Below, one piece after another: positions 26,030-33,764 of a stretch of 64,000 bases of DNA; within the stretch, counting starts at the first letter, position 1; every line of letters begins with the position of its first letter. The stretch is taken from NCBI RefSeq assembly GCF_001693275.1, contig NZ_CP016477.1:806001-870000 (forward strand), in the 5' to 3' direction. This stretch comes from Picosynechococcus sp. PCC 7117. GTDB lineage: Bacteria; Cyanobacteriota; Cyanobacteriia; Cyanobacteriales; MRBY01. The position numbers and the translations under genes were made by a program. A model generated the notes under the pieces. It saw nothing but the letters and a program-made list of their open reading frames with translations. It was not told the DNA's origin and made no database searches.

Positions 26030-28111
26030 ATGCCTAAGCAAATTATTATTGCAGAGCAGCATCAGATTGCTGCCGTTTTTTGGGAAGACCAAATCCAAGA
26101 AATTGTCGTATCCACCGGTGCCCAACAGGTCGGTGACATCTATCTCGGTATCGTCGAAAACGTCATTCCCGGCATTGACGCGGCCTTTGTTAACATCGGT
26201 GACACCGAAAAAAACGGTTTCATCCACGTCAGCGATCTCGGCCCCATTCGACTCAGAAAAAATTCCAGCTCAATCACCGAACTCCTCGAACCCCAACAAA
26301 AAGCCCTGGTTCAGGTGATGAAAGAACCCACGGGAAACAAAGGGCCGCGGCTCACAGGCAATATTACCCTCCCCGGTCGCTACGTCGTCCTGATGCCCTA
26401 CAGCAAAGGAGTTAACCTTTCCCGCCGCATCAGTAGTGATAGCGAACGTAACCGTCTGCGGGCCCTCGCCGTGCTGATGAAACCCCCCGGCATGGGACTT
26501 TTGGTGCGGACTGAGGCCGAAGGTACCGACGAAGAAGCGATCATCGAAGATTTAGAACTGCTCCAAAAACAGTGGGAAGCGATCCAGCAGCAGGCAAACT
26601 ACGGCCGTCCTCCGACCCTGATCAACCGCGATGACGACTTTATTCAGCGGGTGCTGCGGGACATGTACAGCGATGAAGTGAACCGCATCGTGGTGGATTC
26701 TGCCAGCGGCATGAAACGGGTGAAAAGCCAGCTCATGAACTGGGAAGGGGGGAAAGCGCCCGACGGTTTGTTAATTGATCATCACCGCGAAAAGCAATCG
26801 ATTCTGGACTATTTCCGGGTGAATGCAGCCATTCGTGAAGCCCTCAAGCCCAGGGTTGAGTTGCCTTCTGGGGGTTACATCATCATTGAACCCACCGAAG
26901 CTTTAACTGTTATTGATGTAAACTCTGGTTCTTTTACTAAATCCGCCACCGCACGGGAAACGGTGCTCTGGACGAACTATGAGGCGGCCACAGAAATTGC
27001 GCGGCAACTGCGGTTACGCAACATTGGTGGGGTAATCGTGGTGGATTTCATTGACATGGATTCTCGCCATGATCAGTTGAAGTTGCTGGAGCATTTTACA
27101 AGTATTCTCAAGGCGGATAAGGCCCGGCCCCAGATCGCCCAGTTGTCTGAACTCGGTTTGGTAGAACTAACCCGTAAACGACAGGGTCAAAATATTTACG
27201 AACTGTTCGGTAAGCCCTGCGCCCACTGTAATGGCCTTGGTCACTTGGTACATTTACCCGGTGAAGAGGAACCTGTACCACTCCAGTTAAATATTCTGTC
27301 TTCTCTCTCGCTCCAGGGCGGGGCGCGGACACCGGGAGAAAGTCGGCCTGTACTGTCTGGGGGACGGCGCGGCACCACCAGCCACGGACGACGGATTACA
27401 TCACGGGTTGCTCGGAGCAAGCTGATTAATGCAGGGAATACGCCTGCGGCAGAGCCGTTAAATCTGGTGCATCATCCCGATTATCAGGAACAAAGCAGTA
27501 ATAATAATAATCGTCGTCGTCGCCGGCGATCGCCGGAGGTTTCGAGTAAGCCAGTGCTCCGGGACGAAAAAGAGACCCAAGATAATGGTGGCGATCGCCC
27601 CTCTGCTGAGACTCCGACAAAAGAGAAAAAAGAAACAAAAACGTCTTCGTCCCAAGACAACAGCAATACGTCTTCCCGCTATGACCGTCGCGAACGGAGT
27701 CGTTACCGCCGTGACGAGCCCAAAGAAACCGTTCAGGTGGAAATGACGGAGCAGGAAAAAAATGTCTATGCCCTGATTGGGGTATCACCCCTGGTGCGTT
27801 TAGACGCTGCTGGGAAAAAAGACCCCCGCTCAACGATTATCGAAATTGTGCGACCGGGAAGCGCCAAAGAAACCGATGCCACTTCGGAAAAAGTAACACC
27901 AGTCGAAAATTTAGAGCCGCAACAACTCCAGATTGAGACCCCTGAAACTGGAGAGGTCGCCCCCGAAGCAGACGACACAGCTCCTCAAACTGCTCAACCC
28001 GTAGAAACAAAAGTTTCACCCCAGGCGGAACCGGAAGTAGCAGAAAAAGACGCTGAAGAAAAGACCAATGGCCGTCGCCGTCGCCGTCGCCGTTCTTCCG
28101 CCAGTAGTTAA
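26030..28111 (+). CDS. rne: Ribonuclease E/G
   Basis: The main endoribonuclease of RNA decay and processing. The 693 residues have an S1 domain (VGDIYLGIVENVIPGIDAAF, about 35-110), the DNase I-like catalytic domain with metal ligands in IDVNSGSF and VDFIDMDS, and a zinc-link CAHCNG pair near 415. The noncatalytic tail (after about 440) is disordered and Arg, Glu and Ser rich. It contains a conserved cyanobacterial stretch (EQEKNVYALIGVSPL), and the extreme C-terminus carries RRRRRRSSA, the nonapeptide known to recruit polynucleotide phosphorylase in cyanobacteria. A terminator follows. Confidence 0.95.
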   Translation: MPKQIIIAEQHQIAAVFWEDQIQEIVVSTGAQQVGDIYLGIVENVIPGIDAAFVNIGDTEKNGFIHVSDLGPIRLRKNSSSITELLEPQQKALVQVMKEPTGNKGPRLTGNITLPGRYVVLMPYSKGVNLSRRISSDSERNRLRALAVLMKPPGMGLLVRTEAEGTDEEAIIEDLELLQKQWEAIQQQANYGRPPTLINRDDDFIQRVLRDMYSDEVNRIVVDSASGMKRVKSQLMNWEGGKAPDGLLIDHHREKQSILDYFRVNAAIREALKPRVELPSGGYIIIEPTEALTVIDVNSGSFTKSATARETVLWTNYEAATEIARQLRLRNIGGVIVVDFIDMDSRHDQLKLLEHFTSILKADKARPQIAQLSELGLVELTRKRQGQNIYELFGKPCAHCNGLGHLVHLPGEEEPVPLQLNILSSLSLQGGARTPGESRPVLSGGRRGTTSHGRRITSRVARSKLINAGNTPAAEPLNLVHHPDYQEQSSNNNNRRRRRRSPEVSSKPVLRDEKETQDNGGDRPSAETPTKEKKETKTSSSQDNSNTSSRYDRRERSRYRRDEPKETVQVEMTEQEKNVYALIGVSPLVRLDAAGKKDPRSTIIEIVRPGSAKETDATSEKVTPVENLEPQQLQIETPETGEVAPEADDTAPQTAQPVETKVSPQAEPEVAEKDAEEKTNGRRRRRRRSSASS

Positions 28112-28132
28112 AACCCAATTACCGTTAACCTA

Positions 28133-28160
28133 AGGCAGTGGCAACACTGCTTTTTTCTTT
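28133..28160 (+). terminator. Terminator after rne
   Basis: Stem GCAGTG (28135-28140) / CACTGC (28145-28150) closes on a GCAA tetraloop and is followed by TTTTTTCTTTT, a strong rho-independent signal. Confidence 0.9.
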
Positions 28161-28213
28161 TGGGGGTGTTTTCGCCCCCTCACTCTGACCCAAAAATTCC
28201 CCCTTAAAAAGCT

Positions 28214-29050
28214 ATGGCACCGAAACAAACGACCGACGCAATCCTAACGGCTCTACAACATTTAATTGAGGTTGTCGCTCAATTGCGATCGCCCGCTGGT
28301 GGTTGTCCCTGGGACTTAGAACAAACACCCCAAACCTTGATTCCCTATGTGATCGAAGAAGCCTATGAAGTTGTCCATGCCCTCCGTCAAGATGACCAAC
28401 AGGCGATCGCCGAAGAATTAGGGGATCTCTTACTGCAAGTCGTTTTACAAGCCCAAATTGCCCAGGAATACGGCCACTTCAGCCTCCAGGAAGTCGCCGA
28501 GGGCATTAGCGAAAAATTGATTCGCCGTCACCCCCATGTGTTCGGTGAAACCAGTGCCAGCACCGTCGCCGAAGTCCGTCAAAACTGGGAGACCATCAAG
28601 GCCGAAGAAAAAGGCGAATCCCCGCAAACTGTGCCCCAGCTCAGCCGTAAATTAGACCGCTATAACAGCACCCTCCCACCATTGATGGCGAGCCTAAAAA
28701 TGTCCGAAAAAGCTGCCGCCGCCGGATTTGAATGGGAAAACATTGGGGAAGTGTGGGCAAAATTTGAGGAAGAACTCCAGGAATTTCGCGAGGCACTCCA
28801 AACTGAGAACAAGGCCCATCAACAGGCTGAACTCGGCGATCTACTATTCACCGTCGTCAATTTAGCCCGGTGGTATGATCTCGATCCCAATGGGGCGCTC
28901 CACGGCACCAACAACCGCATGGTGCAACGCATTTCTTTGATGGAAAAGTTTGCAGATAAGTCCCTGACAGATTACTCCCTCGCAGAACTAGAAACCCTTT
29001 GGCAACGGGCAAAACAACATCTCCACCAAAGCATTGATTCTTCCGACTAG
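28214..29050 (+). CDS. mazG: Nucleoside triphosphate pyrophosphohydrolase MazG
   Basis: Hydrolyses NTPs and dNTPs to monophosphate and pyrophosphate; a housekeeping or stringent-response modulator. The 278 residues carry two all-alpha MazG domains. The N-terminal one has GGCPWDLEQTPQTLIPYVIEEAYEV and EELGDLLLQVVLQAQIA, the EExxE and ExxD metal ligands. The C-terminal one has FEEELQEFREAL and AELGDLLFTVVNLARWY. Both metal sites look intact. It has its own short upstream region behind the rne terminator. Confidence 0.93.
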   Translation: MAPKQTTDAILTALQHLIEVVAQLRSPAGGCPWDLEQTPQTLIPYVIEEAYEVVHALRQDDQQAIAEELGDLLLQVVLQAQIAQEYGHFSLQEVAEGISEKLIRRHPHVFGETSASTVAEVRQNWETIKAEEKGESPQTVPQLSRKLDRYNSTLPPLMASLKMSEKAAAAGFEWENIGEVWAKFEEELQEFREALQTENKAHQQAELGDLLFTVVNLARWYDLDPNGALHGTNNRMVQRISLMEKFADKSLTDYSLAELETLWQRAKQHLHQSIDSSD

Positions 29051-29293
29051 TCTTCAGTAATTTCGTTACCTTAGGGCACTGTGAGGGTTGTTAAAGTGGC
29101 TTGACTGCTCGCTCTAAGCCACAATTTCGACAGGATTTATGTAATAATAAACGCCTCAACCTAGACAAAGAATATGCGATGATACGGTTAAGAAAGTCTA
29201 TTTTTCCCTATCAGCAAACTAAAAAATAGTTTAGGAACAGAAAACACTATCCCGTTCACCAGCAATCAACTCCATTACTTGCCTTAAATAACC

Positions 29294-30244
29294 ATGGATG
29301 AAACACAATGGTGGAATAAGCCTCTAATCGGTGAGACCAGTTTTTCAGAAAAAATTGCGAAACTGATTAGCAAGAAGTCAGTGCCGGAAAAAATTATTTT
29401 GGCGCACCGAAAGTATAATCGCGAAATTAGAGCAAAGGCCTGGCATGTGCAGCGAATCGAACTAAATAAGTTCGACAATGAAGACTTTTTGACCTATGCC
29501 AAAATGCGGGTCTTAATTGAGAAAGAACTTGGCGAGTTTAAGGGTTTAAAACGAATTATTCAGTTTTTAGAATTAGCTTTAACAGCGGCGGAAAGTTATT
29601 TACTGATTTCTGAAACAGAATTACAATTTCGCAGTCCGCTTCAAAAAAGTATTTATAAATTTATTTCCCAGGTGCTTGCAACCCAAGATCACCAAACAGT
29701 GATCGCTATTCTTCACAAAAAAGTATGGCCTCTGCTCGACCGCATTAAAACAGACAAAGGCCGGATTGTGCTCCAGGAATATTTAAAGGCGATTGATAAT
29801 GTCGCCCAATATCCAGATGGACTGGAATTGCTGAGGCTTTTTAAGCAGGCAACCTACAGTTATACGGTCCTGCGGGCGATTTCTAGTATCTCAAAAACCC
29901 TAACAAAATCTGATACTTATGATGTGACGCAGCTCAGTTTACACATTCGTGATAATCAAGATGTTTTCAATCATTTGACTGAAATTCTCCAAATTCCAGC
30001 AGAACATGATAACCCCCGTTCCTATGCACGGATGCTGCAATTTATTGCGTTTAAATATCGTTATCAAAAAAATGATATTGAATTTCAAGAGTTATTGCAG
30101 CGGCTACGGGATTGGCAACTTCCTTATCTAAATATTGTTGATTTGCGAAAAGAGTATTCCGCTCAGGATTATAGTTTGCCGCAGGCATTTAAGGAACCAA
30201 TTCCGGCAGTAGACATTTATGAAAAATACCAACAATATTTATAA
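29294..30244 (+). CDS. Helical protein of unknown function
   Basis: A 316-residue soluble protein that I do not recognise. It looks alpha-helical throughout with no signal peptide, membrane span or catalytic motif. Features include WWNKPLIGETSFSEKIAKLI at the start, a basic segment (LAHRKYNREIRAKAWHVQR), and later helical repeats (LLISETELQFRSPLQKS, IDNVAQYPDGLELLRLF). The composition is Lys/Ile/Leu rich and more A+T than the neighbouring genes. The 243 bases upstream hold a GTGGCTT/AAGCCAC inverted repeat near 29095 but no gene. Gene reality is well supported; function is open. Confidence 0.7.
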   Translation: MDETQWWNKPLIGETSFSEKIAKLISKKSVPEKIILAHRKYNREIRAKAWHVQRIELNKFDNEDFLTYAKMRVLIEKELGEFKGLKRIIQFLELALTAAESYLLISETELQFRSPLQKSIYKFISQVLATQDHQTVIAILHKKVWPLLDRIKTDKGRIVLQEYLKAIDNVAQYPDGLELLRLFKQATYSYTVLRAISSISKTLTKSDTYDVTQLSLHIRDNQDVFNHLTEILQIPAEHDNPRSYARMLQFIAFKYRYQKNDIEFQELLQRLRDWQLPYLNIVDLRKEYSAQDYSLPQAFKEPIPAVDIYEKYQQYL

Positions 30245-30282
30245 GCAGTTTTATTCAGCCAAAACTAAGAATTTCTAGAATA

Positions 30283-31272
30283 TTAGGATTTTTGTAAGGC
30301 TTGATGCAGTGACTGTAGTGATGTTTCACTGATGTAATTGTTACAGGGAAATACTTTAGGTCGCTGACTAAGACTGGGTTGGAGTCGGCTAATTTGTTGT
30401 TGCACGGTTTCCAAGCTAAGGCGATCGCATAAAATCATGTGACTGCGCCGGATTAGCGCCTGGAGACGAGGCAGATCCGTCGGCGTGCTAGTAATCAGGG
30501 TCAGCTCAGTCCCCCGGAGACTATGGATAATGGTGCGGGCAGCATGGAGAATGCCAGGACTCAGGCTCACTAGACCGAGGCAGTGGTTGGGGGGAAGCGC
30601 TTTGATGTGGGTCAGTTCGGGGCCGTAATCATGGAGTGTGACCGGGATGATCTGGATATTCGGGGGGGCGATCGCCGCCACAGCCTGAAGGAAATAGGGG
30701 GTAGTAACCAGGGTTGCCGCCGTGACCTGTTCTAAACGTTCGGCCAATGCTTCTAGGGGAACCAGTTGGATCGGGATGGCGATCGCCTGACTTATTTCTT
30801 GCAAAATCCACTGGCCAGCCCCCAATTCCCGCTGGGGAACAGTGATCATCACCTGGGCGGCACAGGCGAGACGCCAATCAATGGCCTTAGTAAACAGTTG
30901 TTGAATTTGGGGCAAACTATAGCCCGCCTCCAACAGTCGCTGAATTGCGTCATCAAAAATAGCCTGGGGTTGCGGCGACGGCTCTTTAGTGGTTTCGGAT
31001 GGCGTCGTGGAGGACTGGCGTTGATCCTGAACATAAACCCCTGAACCGGGAATTAACTTGACGAGGCCAAGGACTTCAAGCTCCCGGTAAATCTTGCTGA
31101 TGGTATTGCGGTGGAGTCCGGTCATCATTTCCAATTGTCGTAAACTCGGCAGCCGTTGATCGTGCCTAAATTGATGGGAGGCGATCGCAAATTGCAATTG
31201 ATCCAGGAGCTGTTGGGACGCAGGGATTTCGCTATCGGGCTGAATGTGGAAAGAAAACATGGGGGAATTCAC
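30283..31272 (-). CDS. GntR-type transcriptional regulator
   Basis: A 329-residue regulator with an N-terminal GntR winged helix (about 12-80: QLQFAIASHQFRHDQRLPSLRQL, RNTISKIYRELEVLGLVK, GSGVYVQ). It lacks the aminotransferase domain of MocR types and the short YtrA tail. Instead, after a Ser/Thr/Pro linker, residues about 110-329 form a mixed alpha/beta region like a ligand-sensing or periplasmic-binding-protein fold, with no visible signature. The frame begins with a GTG at 31272 (GGAGGA about 10 bases upstream); an ATG at 31260 is an alternative start. Its effector and targets are unknown. The flavoprotein gene upstream runs in the same direction. Confidence 0.8.
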   Translation of the reverse strand: MNSPMFSFHIQPDSEIPASQQLLDQLQFAIASHQFRHDQRLPSLRQLEMMTGLHRNTISKIYRELEVLGLVKLIPGSGVYVQDQRQSSTTPSETTKEPSPQPQAIFDDAIQRLLEAGYSLPQIQQLFTKAIDWRLACAAQVMITVPQRELGAGQWILQEISQAIAIPIQLVPLEALAERLEQVTAATLVTTPYFLQAVAAIAPPNIQIIPVTLHDYGPELTHIKALPPNHCLGLVSLSPGILHAARTIIHSLRGTELTLITSTPTDLPRLQALIRRSHMILCDRLSLETVQQQISRLQPSLSQRPKVFPCNNYISETSLQSLHQALQKS

Positions 31273-31342
31273 ACGTAGAGGATCTCCTCCATCAAACCGA
31301 AAAAATGCCTGGGCGATCGCCTAGATAGCTGAATATTGGCAC

Positions 31343-31368
31343 AAAAAAATTCCCCAACAGTTGAGGAA
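31343..31368 (-). terminator. Terminator after the flavoprotein gene
   Basis: On the minus strand TTCCTCAA/TTGGGGAA (8 bp, one G-U) closes on CTG and is followed by seven Ts. It separates the flavoprotein gene from the GntR gene, which must have its own promoter or depend on readthrough. Confidence 0.75.
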
Positions 31369-31420
31369 TAAAATAACCAATTTATCTGGTCGAGCCAAAA
31401 TACCAAGGCCCTATCTAAAA

Positions 31421-32434
31421 TTAGACATTTAAGAAAGGATGGGGTTCGCTGACATTTTCAACCCACTTGCGGGGTGGAGCCGCCCGACGAATATTGCGCC
31501 AAATCTGCGTTGCGGCCAAGGTACCATCCGCCACCGCCACAGAGACTTGATTGAGGCCTTTCTTGAGATCACCAAGGGCAAAAATTCGCTCATGGGTCGT
31601 TTGACACATATTGTTGGTTACGAGGTTTTCACCGTCCCACTCCAAACCATCGATCCCTTTCAAATAGTCGTTGTAGTAGGTCGAGCCCATATTCACCAAA
31701 CCTGTCGTGGCTTCGACGATGGTGCCATCTTCGAGTTCAACACCGCTCATCTTGTGATTTTCGCCGTGGAATTTCACAATTTTTTGTTCGTAGAGGGGAT
31801 AGCCGTGTTCAGCAAGCTTTTCTTTCATTTCATCGCTCACTTCCACGAGGCCATGGGTCAGCACGGAGATGTAGGGGGTAAACCAGTTTAAGACGAAAGC
31901 CGCGTTGATCTGTCCTTCGGTGCCCGCAATGACGACCGCCTTTTGATCCCACATATCGAAGCCATCGCAGATCATGCAGACATGGAGCGTATAGCCAGCA
32001 TAATCATAGACATTTTGCATATCATCGGTTTCGGGGAGATTGTCGATGATGCCAGAGGCAGCGACTACATATTTACTGCGGAAAACAGGATAGCTACTAT
32101 TTTTTCTGCCAACTTTGACTTTGACGGCGAAGGTTTCACCTTCATCAGTAACTTCTTCGACATAACCCCGCAGGTGATCCGCACCCCAATCAATGGCCTG
32201 CTTGGTGCTCTGGAGGATAATATCTCGCCCGGGGGTTTCTGGGTCTAAGCCGACATAGTTGCGGAGATCTTGCATCCAGAAGGAGCGGCCCCTGCCTTTT
32301 TCGACGATGAGGCACTTTAGGCCATAGCGGGCGAGGTAAATTGCAGCGGATAAACCACCCATGCCGCCCCCCACAATAATGGCATCATAGACGGTATCTA
32401 AACGGGTTTCGAGGTTTTTACTAGAAAGCTTCAT
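31421..32434 (-). CDS. Thioredoxin-reductase-like flavoprotein with CxxC and a degenerate pyridine-nucleotide site
   Basis: A 337-residue two-domain flavoprotein of the thioredoxin-reductase fold. FAD binds at IIVGGGMGGLSAAIY (about 19-33), and the C-terminal FAD motif is FALGDLKKG. A redox pair CMIC lies at C153/C156, where NADPH-thioredoxin reductases have CATC. The usual NADPH loop (GGGDSA, then HRR) is replaced by AGTEGQINAA and HGLVEVSDE, so NADPH use is doubtful. Cyanobacteria hold ferredoxin- or otherwise-linked reductase families (FFTR, DDOR) that also lack NADPH sites; kinship is inference. I use the ATG at 32434 with GGGGGA upstream. The peroxiredoxin gene precedes it on the same strand. 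Confidence 0.8.
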   Translation of the reverse strand: MKLSSKNLETRLDTVYDAIIVGGGMGGLSAAIYLARYGLKCLIVEKGRGRSFWMQDLRNYVGLDPETPGRDIILQSTKQAIDWGADHLRGYVEEVTDEGETFAVKVKVGRKNSSYPVFRSKYVVAASGIIDNLPETDDMQNVYDYAGYTLHVCMICDGFDMWDQKAVVIAGTEGQINAAFVLNWFTPYISVLTHGLVEVSDEMKEKLAEHGYPLYEQKIVKFHGENHKMSGVELEDGTIVEATTGLVNMGSTYYNDYLKGIDGLEWDGENLVTNNMCQTTHERIFALGDLKKGLNQVSVAVADGTLAATQIWRNIRRAAPPRKWVENVSEPHPFLNV

Positions 32435-32552
32435 GGCAGGGTCCCCCAATGGTTTGGCGGTGGTACGAGAAATCAAAAAGGCAAAGAAGGCGATCGCCGC
32501 CCCCCTTGCCTTAGTCTAAAAAAATTATTTGGTGAGCGTCGGTGATAGAAAC

Positions 32553-33116
32553 TTAGCCAACAAATTCTTTGCGGGGTTCAGAAACACCAGGAGCAGATTC
32601 GCCCTTGATGTAAGCCAGCATGGTATCTGCATCAGATACTTCAAAAGGATCAGTGGGGCAGTTATCAGAGAAGTCAGGCTCTACAAACATCTTCTTGATT
32701 TCGCCATCTTCGACGAGCATGGAGTAGCGCCAAGAACGCATCCCAAAACCGAGGTTAGACTTCTCAACGAGCATCCCCATTTTGCGGGTAAATTCACCGT
32801 TACCATCGGGAAGGAGGAAGACTTTGTCAGCACCGATTTCCTTACCCCACTTGAACATTACGAAAGCATCGTTTACGGACAGACAGATGATTTCATCAAC
32901 GCCCTGGGCCTGGAATTCGCTATAGAGCTCTTCGTAACGGGGTAAGTGGTTGGAGGAACAAGTGGGCGTGAAAGCACCAGGCAGGGAGAAAAGAACAACT
33001 TTCTTGCCACCGAAAATGTCAGCGGTGGTTTTGTCTTCCCAACGGTAGGGGTTGGGGCCTTCTACGGATTCATCGCGGACGCGGGTTTTGAAGACAACGT
33101 CAGGTACTCTAGCCAT
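32553..33116 (-). CDS. Type II peroxiredoxin
   Basis: A 187-residue thiol peroxidase of the PrxII/Prx5 type. The peroxidatic cysteine is C53 in [15 protein letters not shown], and a second cysteine at about residue 78 (EIICLSVND) fits the resolving position of atypical 2-Cys PrxII proteins. A third Cys lies near the C-terminus (DNCPTDP). The start at 33116 (MARVPDVVF) is preferred: it has AAGAGGT just upstream and matches the family N-terminus, while the frame extends to 33308. It detoxifies H2O2 or organic peroxides using thioredoxin, glutaredoxin or similar donors. Confidence 0.92.
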   Translation of the reverse strand: MARVPDVVFKTRVRDESVEGPNPYRWEDKTTADIFGGKKVVLFSLPGAFTPTCSSNHLPRYEELYSEFQAQGVDEIICLSVNDAFVMFKWGKEIGADKVFLLPDGNGEFTRKMGMLVEKSNLGFGMRSWRYSMLVEDGEIKKMFVEPDFSDNCPTDPFEVSDADTMLAYIKGESAPGVSEPRKEFVG

Positions 33117-33348
33117 GTGGACCTCTTGGATAGTGTGATAACAGAAAATTTTAGGAAAGGTCTCAACCTTTCTTAATAAGCCAGAATAATTCTTATTTAG
33201 GAATAAGTCAAGCTTTTCGTTTTCAGATCCCGGAGGCAGGCACAAAAAAAGAATGGCGATCACCCCAGGTTTATCCAGATAGAGGATGCTTGCGGGGGCA
33301 AAGACCATTCATAGGAAGACAAAAAAAAAGAAAAGAAGAGAAAAAAAG

Positions 33349-33642
33349 TTAATCTTCCAGTTCAATTTCGATGGCGATGTAGTTACCCCGGAAGTTCAAA
33401 TACTCCACCTCAACTTTTTGATTTACCCGCAGATCGCTGAATCGATTGAGTCCATCATCATAGTCAGTTTCGGGGCTTGCAAAAATTCTAATTCCGTTCA
33501 CAGTTAAAGATTGATCCTGTCGGTTAATCGCCGTGATGTATCCTTCGATTTCATTATCATCATCAGCGATCGCCGGGATGGAAGTTAGAAACAAGCCACT
33601 ACTCGCAATGGTTGCAAGAAGGGCTTTTCCAAAAAATGTCAT
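33349..33642 (-). CDS. Small exported DUF5666-like protein
   Basis: A 97-residue protein with a signal peptide (LLATIASSGLFLTSIPAIA, cut before DDDNE) and one small beta domain: IEGYITAINRQDQSLTVNGIRIFAS and LRVNQKVEVEYLNFRGNYIAIEIELED. This resembles DUF5666 OB-like domains in exported proteins, of unknown function. Downstream on the plus strand lies a purine-only tract (33316-33350), a pyrimidine run in the transcript. Confidence is good for the gene, moderate for the family. Confidence 0.72.
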   Translation of the reverse strand: MTFFGKALLATIASSGLFLTSIPAIADDDNEIEGYITAINRQDQSLTVNGIRIFASPETDYDDGLNRFSDLRVNQKVEVEYLNFRGNYIAIEIELED

Positions 33643-33764
33643 GATCCTAAAAAATTTTTATAACAGCAAAGTTGAATTCCTTCCTGTTTCCTGGGAATGG
33701 AATTAGTTTTCCAGGACATAAGTGAGGTTAGAAAAGTTCCCCTAGGTGAAGTGGTGCCATCGTT

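Noticed and set aside
27426-27833. Minus-strand frames opposite the RNase E tail, some hydrophobic
   Set aside because: Artefacts of the Arg/Asn/Glu-rich repetitive coding DNA on the other strand.
33117-33308. N-terminal extension of the peroxiredoxin to 33308
   Set aside because: The extension is not family-like; the ATG at 33116 has a clear ribosome-binding site.
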